Shown here piece after piece: positions 50,383 to 61,200 of a stretch of DNA of 64,000 nt; within the stretch, counting starts at the first letter, position 1; every line of letters starts with the position of its first letter. A program made the translations under genes and the position numbers. A model generated the notes under the pieces. The model had not been told where the DNA came from. It searched no databases and was given only the letters and a program-made list of their open reading frames with translations. This DNA is from Rotaria sp. Silwood1. Lineage: Eukaryota; Rotifera; Eurotatoria; Philodinida; Philodinidae. Where the stretch lies: assembly GCA_905250075.1 (NCBI GenBank), contig CAJNOP010000411.1, positions 62,001 through 126,000 of the forward strand, in the 5' to 3' direction.

Positions 50383-51250
50383 TCAAGATAATTTATCACT
50401 TATATCCATTTGTTCATTAACTAATTTTAAATCATTATTTATTTGTTCTGATATAATAGATTCTTCAACTAATTTACGAACTTTTGTTTCATATAAACGA
50501 CGATTTTCTACAAATAATTTAGCTGCTTCATTATTAGCTGGTGAATTTGGATTTGGATCATTTAATAATGAACGTATGGATGTTAATATAGCACATACAT
50601 CATATGTTGGACTCCAATTTCTTTGTAATATATCCAAACATATACTACCATCAGCATAAACTATGATATTTCATATATACTTAGGGCAAATCAAAAGTTC
50701 GTAGAACCTTATTCAGAAATGAAAAACCAAATATACCATGTTGTAGAGCTTTTTGAGATTCGATGTATCTCAAAAAGCTCTACAACATGATATATTTAGT
50801 TTTTTTTATTTCTGAATAAGGTTCTACGAACCTTTTGGTTTGTCCTAAGTAATTAATATATGAGATTACAATATTATTTTATTTAACATACCATTTGGAT
50901 GAAACATTTTACATGTAAATCGTACATTAGGTGGTGTTAATGGATATGTATCTATATGAATGAAAGAAAACTTTTTTGTATTTCATTTCTTTATAAAAAT
51001 ACCTGCAAATTCCATTCTTAATGTAAATAATCCATCTTCATAACATGTATCAGCTGGTCCATCAATTAAAGCATTCCATATATGCATATTATTATCAATA
51101 GGTGTGGCATTAATACCTTAATAATAAAAAAAATATATAAATATGGGTTTTTTTTTTTGATATTAAGATAAATAAACCTGGTAATTCTTCGGAACGAATT
51201 TTTTGTAAATCTTTAAATAAACGTCTTTGACTTGTACTTGAATTCGACAT
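50383..51250 (-). CDS. UBE2A: RAD6/UBE2A-B-type ubiquitin-conjugating enzyme
   Basis: A ubiquitin-conjugating enzyme (E2) that carries ubiquitin on a cysteine and passes it to targets with an E3. Four exons (51250-51178, 51116-51003, 50951-50892, 50660-50383) give 174 residues in phase. The UBC fold is complete: [29 protein letters not shown], the HPN motif in KMFHPNVYADG, active cysteine in [18 protein letters not shown], then [13 protein letters not shown]. The wording around the active site is that of RAD6 (UBE2A/UBE2B), whose known role is DNA-damage tolerance and H2B ubiquitylation with RAD18 or BRE1-type ligases. The C-terminus is about 20 residues longer than human UBE2B (152) and acidic ([19 protein letters not shown]), a feature also seen in yeast Rad6. 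Its third intron holds a 170-bp MITE. It shares a 642-base upstream region with the gene at 51893. Confidence 0.93.
50680..50849. mobile_element. Short palindromic MITE (170 bp), TA-flanked family
   Basis: The element starts CTTAGGGCAAATCAAAAGTT and ends with the inverse (CCTTTTGGTTTGTCCTAAG). TA flanks it on both sides (50678-50679, 50850-50851). Arms of about 80 bases meet almost without a loop. The arm is the outer part of the element at 31279-31711, so this looks like an internal-deletion form. It lies inside a ubiquitin-conjugating enzyme intron. Confidence 0.9.
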
Positions 51251-51892
51251 GATTATTTTAATGGAATATTAATACATCAATTTTGGTTTTTTGTTTATCG
51301 TAAATTACAAAATCCTAGAAAAATCTAAATTTGTATAGATGAAAGAAAAGAAATATAGTTCTAGTTTGTTAGAGAAAGAGAGAGATAGAGAAAAGAAATA
51401 TATATATATATATATGGCCATATCTCTATAACCAGCTGACAAATGTCATTACAACAATGAACGATAATAATGTCACATAACCAACATAAGTTATGAAAAA
51501 CATAACAAAAAGAAAAAACACTTTTTTTTTTTTTTGTATTTGAAAAGGAAATCTTTTATCTATTATATATTACTCAAGAATGTTGTTTATAAATGAAATG
51601 ATAGAGTTCGCCACGTATTTTAATAAATGATGAATGGAGAATATAAATCAAGCAATGAAAAAAATCTATATATATAAATATACAAGTAAACAAGCAAGAA
51701 TATGATGTAGTTAGTGAGTGTGTATAGAGCGCTCTCTATCCTGATTCTTTTAAATTCTATTGGTTTATTGAATTACCATATTGTTTACAAGCGACCACAC
51801 ATAAAAACAAGACATATGAATAAAAAAAAAAAAGAACCGTTTTTTTATTTTTTATTTTTAAATTTTTAGATTTATTTAATTCTCAATAAGAC
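51251..51892. other. Bidirectional promoter region
   Basis: 642 bases between the divergent starts of the E2 gene and the small mitochondrial-type gene, so a shared promoter is likely. It contains a GA tract near 51373-51396 and a (TA)n run near 51401-51415. No clear TATA box or binding site stands out. Confidence 0.5.
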
Positions 51893-52339
51893 ATGTTAGC
51901 ACGCGTGATCAATTCAAATGCAACAACTGTTGCAAAACGTGTTCTTCTAACAAATAATATTCGTATGATTGATTCTCATCGATATGCAAGTCATGGTGGT
52001 AGTGAAGTACAACATGGTAGTCATCATGGTGAAGTTGATCATCATGGTCATCATGATACATATCAAATGATGTATGAACGTTTATGGCGAAATAAATCAA
52101 CACTTGATTGGTTACCTAAACCTGAAGGTAATTGGCAAGAAATAAATGGACAAAAACAAGCATATTATAATAAAGTACTTATTACGGGTATTCTTGCTTT
52201 AACATTGGCCGCGGCATACTTTCGATTAGTTGTTGTAGCTGATTCTAATGCATTAACAAAACCTCCATATCATCTTATTGGACATGAAGATTTTCCTGGT
52301 TCAAAATATGAAGATGCTGTTGGTGCACAAAAACAATAA
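51893..52339 (+). CDS. Small single-pass, probably mitochondrial, protein (Deltameth_res/prag01-like)
   Basis: A single-exon gene of 148 residues. The N-terminus is basic and lacks acidic residues for about 28 positions (MLARVINSNATTVAKRVLL), as a mitochondrial targeting peptide would. A histidine-rich stretch follows (HGSHHGEVDHHGHHD). The conserved-looking part is LDWLPKPEGNWQEINGQKQAYYNKVL followed by one membrane helix (ITGILALTLAAAYFRLVVV). This order, a LP-P-G-W motif, a Y-N segment and one helix, resembles the small mitochondrial inner-membrane family known in insects as prag01 (deltamethrin resistance protein domain). That match is from memory and moderate. Function is not established here; a respiratory-chain accessory subunit is possible. 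The ATG at 51893 is the first and fits the targeting peptide. Confidence 0.6.
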   Translation: MLARVINSNATTVAKRVLLTNNIRMIDSHRYASHGGSEVQHGSHHGEVDHHGHHDTYQMMYERLWRNKSTLDWLPKPEGNWQEINGQKQAYYNKVLITGILALTLAAAYFRLVVVADSNALTKPPYHLIGHEDFPGSKYEDAVGAQKQ

Positions 52340-52848
52340 AACTTTTTATATTATCCTTAAAACGATAATGAATATATATTCTTATATCGTTTAACTTCTT
52401 TGATCATACCCTATCCTGTCCACTCTCCTCTGATTACTTTCTTTTTTTTTTTTTGTTCTATTTCTTTCTATATAAAGTAACAAAATACATGAAGTAGTGA
52501 TATAAAATTTTTTAGTTCTTCAATGAAATTATATTAAAGAACATTTGTTTTTTGTTGTTTTGCAATAAGTTTCATTGACTTATATTTGACTTGAGAAGTT
52601 TAGAAACATTAATTTTGATTATTTCCTCAAATTTATAAATGCATTGCTAATAACTTGAATATAAATTTTTCTCTAGGCAAAAAACAAAATCTGCAGTTTA
52701 ACATCAGTGTTTTTTTTTCCATTGCTGAAGGATTCGAAAAAAAACATAATATGAATTCTACCCCAAAATGGAAATTTTACAATATTTTCACGTTGATATG
52801 AGATATTTTAATTTTTATTTGATCAGTAATCGATATTTATATCATACT

Positions 52849-53797
52849 TGGAATCGGACCGGCCGGTCTTCACCGATTTTTTTAAAAATTTTTGGCAACT
52901 AAAACTTGCTTGTTTTGCTCATTTTTAAGGATTTTCATGAGGTCAATAGTCAAGAGATTTAATCCGGAAAATTTCTCACTGGCAAAATTTCAATCGTATT
53001 GGAAATACTAGCTCTAAATATTCACTAACACTTTCTTATCCTTTCATCAGAGGCTCATATTATGGCGAATGAATTCATTATACTCCCGACAAGTTAACTC
53101 GATTTTACAAGCTGCTGTCGATTTAAATTCAACATTTTTCTTGAAATTTTGGATCATTCGTATGCAGTAATCTTAACTGATTTTCATAGAAGCCCAATAG
53201 CCGCCAGTATTCAAGTTTATGCTTTCATAGCAAAATGTTTTGAATAAAATCTTTTCTGTTATCACGATCTTTCTAACTAGTAGCATCATGCAACAGCGTT
53301 AATATTTAGGTATCAATAAACCTCAAATAGGAAGTCTAATGTATAAATCTTACCGATTAGCTCACATTATCTTTCTCTCTACAGTAGCATTCTTCTGTGA
53401 AGTGAAATATATTTCAGCTGTGCGTAAAGAATAGTTAGCTGGTGTTCAATCCTAGTCAAAACTTTTTGAAAGATATCTTCATTGGTTCTGAATATTAGCA
53501 TACTAAACATGACAGACTAAAAAAGAAGTCGCTGCTATTAGAAGCTTCAACAATTGTATGAGTTTGATATTATATGTCTTAGTAGAGCTAAATTAACAAA
53601 CTGTTTCGCGAAAACATCGGTTGTTTAGCTAATACATGAGTGCACTGCTTTTTTCGTCAGGTAAATCAAGAATTTGGACTAGCAGTTTTTTCGCCGGTCA
53701 AGTCATAAACTTGAGCCGACCGGTTTTTCATCGGTCCAGGCAAGAGTTTGGACCGGCCGGTTCGGTCCGGTCTAAAAAGATCAGACCGGTTTCAAGT
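52849..53797. repeat. GC-richer block with GGACCGG-type ends, candidate mobile element
   Basis: The left side carries ACTTGGAATCGGACCGGCCG. The right side carries several GGTCCGG/CCGGTC words and ends ACCGGTTTCAAGT, whose inverse ACTTGAAACCGG resembles the left start (10 of 12). The block contrasts sharply with its AT-rich flanks. A target duplication was not found, so the boundaries are approximate and the class is unknown. Confidence 0.45.
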
Positions 53798-54235
53798 CTG
53801 ATTTATATTCTAAATTGTTTTAATGTTGAATTGTTTTCATATAGAAAACAAAGTATAATAGAATTCAAAAGAATAACGAAAAATATTCGATATGACAAAA
53901 CGATAAATATAATAATCTTTCGATTGTTCAAAGTATTTAGAGAAATTAGTAAACGGATTACTCTTGTAGTGAATGGTCAGTTTTGTTATGCTCTTTTATG
54001 TTTATTTTAAAAACAAAATATATCATAAGATATGAATGTGTGAAAATCTCTACAAGATATATTAAAAATTTTATTTTATCTATTCATTGACGAAAAAAAC
54101 AAAAACAAATTTATCATTAGAATGTACTGATTGGCAAGAAGTAAACGATCCAAAAAATATAAATCAAAATAATCATAACTGTACCTCAGATCTGTTTAAC
54201 TATTTCAAATGTTCTGTTGACCTATGTTACGATAT

Positions 54236-54357
54236 ATTAGCCGAAGTCCAGCTTCATCCTAAAGTTCAAATACTTCATTGTACTTTCAAAGTCGAAGTAT
54301 GATGAAGTATTTGAGCTTTATTGTCAGATAGACTTATGCAAATTGCACTCCGGCTAA
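54236..54357. repeat. Imperfect inverted repeat
   Basis: ATTAGCCG at the left end is mirrored by CGGCTAAT at the right. Inside, AAAGTTCAAATACTTCAT is mirrored by ATGAAGTATTTGAGCTTT. The loop holds CTTTCAAAGTCGAAG. It may be the remnant of a foldback element. Confidence 0.65.
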
Positions 54358-54676
54358 TGTACAGATCGATAGGAGACTTGAAATAACTAAACAGATCTTA
54401 TGCACAATTATGATATAGTTTGGAAGTACGACATTTTTGCTTGCCTTTACGTTATCGAATTGTGTTTGAATCTGGTGAAGTATTATCACATGAGAATTAT
54501 ATTGAAGTTTTCCTTTTGACATGTACAAGATAAAAGTTAATATTTATTTAGTGATGATTTCATCTACTAACGAGAACTATACAGTGTCATTCTCAATATT
54601 TCGAATTATGATTTTTGAGGTACTATTGGTAATGTTATGTTTTTATTTTTTTTGAAGAAAGCATATTTGGTGATAA

Positions 54677-54776
54677 NNNNNNNNNNNNNNNNNNNNNNNN
54701 NNNNNNNNNNNNNNNNNNNNNNNNNNNNNNNNNNNNNNNNNNNNNNNNNNNNNNNNNNNNNNNNNNNNNNNNNNNN
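54677..54776. other. Assembly gap (100 N)
   Basis: One hundred Ns, a typical placeholder of unknown true length, in the spacer left of the Tpr gene. Confidence 0.95.
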
Positions 54777-55266
54777 AACGAATTTAGTGTGATTTTCAGA
54801 GTATGTTCAGATATAGTATATATTACAGTATTTAGTATTTTGACTATAACATCGTCATTACTCAATGAAAATCAAAAACTTTTTTTTTACCAAAATGATC
54901 AGCGAAAAAAGCTCTACAAAGTCCGATATGAGAGAAAATTTTCAGAATATCCTTATTATTCGTTTATGCATAAAAACAAAAATGTACATGCTTTTTTGAG
55001 CCCTCACTCTATTACATATCGTATTAATAATTTCATTATTTAAGAGAAAATTGATATAGAAAATTCTACTATTTTTCTATCAGGCTTTATTATGAATTCA
55101 ACAGAACTTGTATATCAATGCATAACATCATAGTTGTACACTGATATGAAGAAATCGAACTGAAAAATACATGACAGAGTGAAATTTAGAATACACATAC
55201 TACAGATTATACATTTAGCATAATAACACCATAACATAAAAGAAAACAAAAAAAAAAATAGAATGT

Positions 55267-58200
55267 TTATTGACGAGCTGATGGTCCAACACCACCAGTT
55301 CCACGTCCACCTAAACCTCCTCTTCCACCACCACCACCAATACCACTTCTTACAGGCCATGGTCGACGAGTAGCTGAAACTAGAAAGATTAAAATGAAAA
55401 TAAATAAAATTTCATCTTTTTTTTTTTTTTTTCTATTGACTTACTACTCATAAAAGGACGTTGTCGACCAGTACCACCACGATTTATTTGTGCTGATCCA
55501 CCACTACCAATCGTTGGAATTGATTGTACATCATAAATGATTGGTAAAATATCACCACGACGTTGATCATTTGTTTGTTCAGCTGTAGTTATATTTGTTG
55601 ATTCTGTTGTTGTTGTTGTTGTTATCGTTGTATCACCGACTGTTACAATATTTGTTGTTGTAGTATTTGATCGAGTTTCAGTATCCATTGCTTAAGACAA
55701 AAATATGAAATAAAATTTTTATTTTTAAATAAATAAAGTTAATTTACATTGTTCAGTTGAAATTGTTTCTTCAACAGATTGACTAACACCTTCATTATCA
55801 GTTGATATCTAAATTAAATTTTTTTTTTTTAAATCTTTCTATAAATGATTAACAAATAAATTATATTATATTATACCGGTATGATATCTGTTCGTGTTGT
55901 ATTCAAAACATCTAAGAAAAAAATAAAAAAACGAAATTTTATTTTATTTTTTGATTCTTATATTAATTATTCAAATATTTACTTGTTTCGATAGTTTCTT
56001 GTTGTTCCTTAAAAATACATGTATATAAAATTAAAATTAATTATGAAAATAAATATTTACTTGAATAGGAATTAATTGTTGTTCACGTACTTGTGGTTCA
56101 ACATGAGCAATTAATGGAGTTATCTATATAAATTAATAAAATTTAAAAAGTCTTATACGAGCAAAAAAGAAAAAAAAACGATTTCGTTTCGTAGATTACT
56201 CATAACTTTTTTTTCTATTAGTTAGAATTTATTTTGATAATTTAATTAGCATTAGATAAAAAAAAAGATATTTACTTCAGTTTCTGGTTTAGATCGTTTA
56301 AGTGTAGATTCTGCGGATCTAAAACAAAGATACAAAAAAAAATAATCATTTTTCTATTTTAATTTATGGACTAAATCAGCGAAAACGGGACATTCATTCG
56401 TTGTATTTGAATGTAATTCCCTATCAGTATAGATTTTCTGAGTGAATTGTTTTTGCATAGACTTATGTAAAATTATCTGTTCTTTCACATGGTTATTAAT
56501 TAATTAACTAATTAAGAAGTAATTAGCGAATATCTCGATAACCGAATGACGAAAAAACTTGAAAACTTCAGGATAGGCTCTAAAGTATGAGCTACATATA
56601 TGGTAAAAATGTTCAGCAAGATTGGACTTCAAAAATTTCCGTCCGAAAAATCGACCTTTCAGAGCCTTTAGACAGACCTGAAACGAAAACATTTGTCTTA
56701 GTATTATTCTAGGAACTTCTACCAGTGACATTGCAAACTTGGAGTATGCATATCTTGGAATTATCAGCTGGTTTAGTTGTGATTTTTGCATGTTGTACAA
56801 GTCTCTATTCACTCTAGATACCATGAAAAAATCAATACTCTAGAGCTTTGTTTAGAGAAGTTATTAACGAAAAACTAGTGTTATTGATGTGACACCAAAA
56901 AGGACATCATCTGTCACTTGATATACTTTGGGTATTCAAAATCTATATTATAATGTTCAGTGTCTGTCTGTGCCGGGTCAAAGGTTACAGGTCACATAAG
57001 GCTATAAGGGGAAGATCTCCAGGGACTATTGTATGGGGTACTTATAGGTCCTCAAGGGCTATCCTATGGGGTATCCATAGGTCCCCAAGGGCTATTATAT
57101 TGTGATACGTATAGGCCCTGAAGGGAGTAAGGCAATAGGGAGATAAGGTTATAAGGCCGAAGGCTGCATGGACTATAAAAATATGTGCGATATGAGAGTA
57201 TGAGGTCAGCGGGCAACCTATCTATATACATAATATCGAGTGTCTGTATGTATTTTACCGGATGAAAAGTTAAATGTCTGAGGTCATACATTAAAGGAGA
57301 AAACAGCCATGCAGTATGCACGGGTTCTCGCTAGTTTCTAAGTATTGCAGAATTGCCGAAAACGTAATACGTGATACTAGACACGATTCCTAAGACTACC
57401 AAATCCTGGTGTAAAATTATTTTGAGCATGTCTAGATTTTTCAAACAAAAGAAAAACCAAATTTTTTCGGCGTTAGCGCGATCTGACTGAGTACAACTTC
57501 ACTACTGATCAAATGCTCTTGATAATGAACTGAAAAGTTCGAAATCGATTCCAAAGAGTTCACGTTATTAATGTCGCTAATGAATGATTTAGTCCATATA
57601 TATATAATTCTACTTACTTATGATCACTATCATCAGCTCTTGTACGTTTCATTAATAAATTAACACCAGCTGCTGTTGTTATTTGAGTTGTTTGATGTTC
57701 AACAGCCGTTGTCGCTATTAATTTAAAAACTCAACTAATTTCATTTGAATTTATATAATATTTACATACGTGCAGTAGTTGTTTCAGTTGTAGTTCCACC
57801 AGTCCAAAGTGATGCGCTTGTAGTTGTTGATGTAGCTGATGCTGTCATTGGTATAGCTACACCAATTTGACGACCACTTGATGGAGCCATTGGAACAACA
57901 CGAGAAATAACTGGTTCTCTAATATTACAAAAAAAAAACGAAAATAAATTCATCTAAAACATCCAAAATAAAAAGAAAAAAACAAAACAAACAACTAACT
58001 GTGTCATTGGTGAAGCATATGCTTGTGGACGAACTGATTTTGATGTAACATCTTCTGATTGTTTAGTTGTTGATGATGTCATTGAATTTGATGATGTTGA
58101 TGACTGAAATAGAAAATATTTTTTTTAAAAAAAAGAAGAACTTTCATAAGAAAAAAAATACAATACTTTATTTGTTGTTAATTCTTCAATTTTTTTTCTT

Positions 58201-61200
58201 AAACGTAATATTTCTGCCATATGTTCATTTGAATCAATATTATCAAATAATTGTATAATATGTTTAAGATCATTAATTTCAGTTTCATAAGTTTGTCGTA
58301 TACTTTCAATAAGAACATGAGCTTCTAGAAGAAAAAAAAAATTTTATATTTATATTTTTTAAAACCACAAATTCAAACCAGTTAAATCATTTGATATACG
58401 TGTTTGTTTAGCACGTATTAATTCATTTGTCATTTGTGTTATACGATTTTGTTGAGTTGTTATTCTTGTACGTGCCATAACAAGAGCATCACGAAGTTTA
58501 TTCATTTTTTCAGTTAAATCAATTGGTAATGCACGATTCTAAATTGAATTTTAAATATTTTACTTGTTTTTTTGTTGTTGTTGAAAATATACTTTATTTA
58601 TATCAACTGGATTTTCAATTGGAGGTGGAAGTTCTGTTGTTCCACTAGGTAATAATTCATCTGTATCAGTCGATGTTGGTACTGCTGTTGTTGTTGTTGT
58701 TGTTGTTGCAGCTGCAGCTGCAGCACTTGTTCGATATTTAATTGCAATACCTTTTAACTAATATGAAAAGATAAATTTTAATTCAACATTTTTTGTTTGT
58801 AAAAAACAAACTTTAATATTCATTTCTTTTAATTTTTGATTATCATCTTCAACTTTTGAAATACGTTCTTTAAGATTATCATTTTCACGTACTTGTTGTT
58901 CTCTTTAAAAATAAAGAATAAAAATTAATGACATGTTGATATATATTCTATAATTTAAATATTATTTTTGTTGTTTAAATTTTAAATGAAATTTATTCTT
59001 ATGAAAAATAAGATTTAAATTTAAAAAACAAAAAAAAATTATATTAACATACATTTCAGTTGTTTTAATAGTTAATTGTTCTTGATTTATTGATATTTTT
59101 TCTTCAATTTGTTTTAATTGATTATTTAATAATTCTTTTTCTTGTTTAAGTTGTTTAATAGTTGTTTGTATAAGATTATTTTCTTGTTGTATATGATCTT
59201 TTTCTTGTTCATATAATTGACATTTTTCTTGTAAATTATTTATTTGTTGTTGATCATTATCAAAACGATCTTGTAATGTTTGTAATGATTGATTTTTTAA
59301 TTTAAGTTCATCAATTATTTGTTGATTATTTATATATGTTTGTTCTAATGTATTATTACGTTCAGTTAAATGTGCATTATCTAATCGAATACGTTCAACA
59401 TCATCTGTTAAACGTGCATTTTCAACACGAAGATAACTAAAGAAAAAAGAAAAATTATAAAATCAATTTTTCATGTTTGATCTCTTTTGAATCTTATTCT
59501 TTATTAATATCACATTTTTTTTGTTTTCGACTTGAAATTCAACATCAATATATAGATTCATATATATCCTGCATTGAAAGAGTACACATGAATTTATATA
59601 TATATATATGTGATGAGTTTAAAATAAATAAAGTGATATTAATAAAATATAAAATTCGAAATGACGAGTAGATAATCGTTTTTTTTTCTCTTTCGAAATA
59701 TTAATTTAAATAATTTACTTATTCATAGCAAGTATTGTATTCCATGTTTCATTAACAGATGAATCTGTTGTTGAAACAGTTGTTTCACTTTCTTTAGCAG
59801 CTAAATGTGTTGTTAACTAAAAAACAAAACAAAAAAAAATGCAAATAAAATATCTTAAATTATTTTTTGGTTTTTTTTTTACTTTAATCATTAAAGCATG
59901 TTGTTCATTATGTTTTTGTTCAAGTTCATTATAACGTTGTTCAAATTGTTGTGTTAAATCTTGTTGAACTTTAAATATATCATCTTTTTGTAGAATTGTT
60001 GTTTCATATTGTTGAATTTGTTCAAGTAATCGTTCATTATCATTTTGTAATGATATTAATTGTTCAGATAATTCATTATGATGTTTTTCTAATTCATTAA
60101 AATTAATTTGTTGTTGTTCTATTGTTAATTGTAACTAAATAGAAAAATAAAATTAATTATTTATTTCTTGAAAAAAAAAAACAAAATTACTTGATCAATT
60201 TTTTCTTTTAATTGTTGATTTTCATCACGAGATTCTTCTATAGTTTGTAATTGTTGTAAAAATTGATTTTTTTCATTAAGTAATTGTTCATTACGTTCAT
60301 TTGTTTGTATTAACTAGAATAAAATATTTAATTAAGAAACCAAAAAAAAAATCTTCTTCTTTTTTTCTTTCTTACTTCAGCTTGATGTTGATCATTTAAT
60401 GTTTGAATACGTTCATTTAATGAACGAATATTTTCTTCATTTTGATTAATAATTGATTGATGATTTAGAATTTCTAAATAGAATTTTTTATTCGATATAT
60501 CAAGATCTATTCATTGTGAATGTTTCAAAAAATTTTTGCTTTTGCCATTCTCGATAAAAATTGACAGTGTGAGGGATGGCCAAGGAGGAAAAAAAGATTT
60601 TAGATACCAAAATCTGCCCTTGTCCGTATATTGGTATGTTTTATGCTTACAATAGCTGAGAAACAGCTTGCTCGAACCTAATTGATTGATGCTTGGGATG
60701 TAGGGATTACGCTCATATAAGGCAGAGTTGGAACCGGCTGCTATAAGGGCTTCCAACCTCAAAATGACAGCGCTTATGAACACAAGCGAGAATGGGTTGG
60801 TCATTTAGATATTCGAAGGTCATAAGAAACGTCCGCGCTTATATGAGTGTGCCAAAATTTTATGAAACTAGCATTGATTGATCCCCCCCCCCCCCCCCAC
60901 AAATCTGCTTTTTCTACTTCCGGAGTTTCAAATCCTCCCTCCGAAGGACTATTCCTGGCAGAGATCCAAACAGGCCACATTTTTTTAGGCCTGCACAGCC
61001 TGTCAAGTTTTTCGAGCGAGTACAATAATGATGACAGTCTAGAAACCAGAGGTCCAAACAGGCCACTAGGGCTATTACTCAACCTGATCCTGTCATAGGC
61101 GTCATCCATGGTTTTCAGACTAGTCCAAGCGACAGGCCAAAAATTGCTTGGACCTCTGATTCCTGGTATTCTAATATTTATTTACCTTGTTTGAATCGTT

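Larger units (their letters stand above)
52340..55266. other. Intergenic region between the mitochondrial-type gene and Tpr
   Basis: About 2.9 kb. It contains the 3' UTR of the left gene, a GC-richer repeat-like block (52849-53797), an inverted repeat (54236-54357) and a 100-N gap (54677-54776). Open frames at 53636-54010 and 54087-54302 lie in the repeat-like parts and have no recognisable domain. Confidence 0.5.

Noticed and set aside
57064-57321. Minus-strand open frame of 85 codons
   Set aside because: It lies wholly inside Helitron-like copy 2 and has no domain.
60511-61109. Open frames on both strands in a Tpr intron
   Set aside because: They span a repeat-like insertion with a poly-C run; adjoining Tpr exons splice around it, and no domain is visible.
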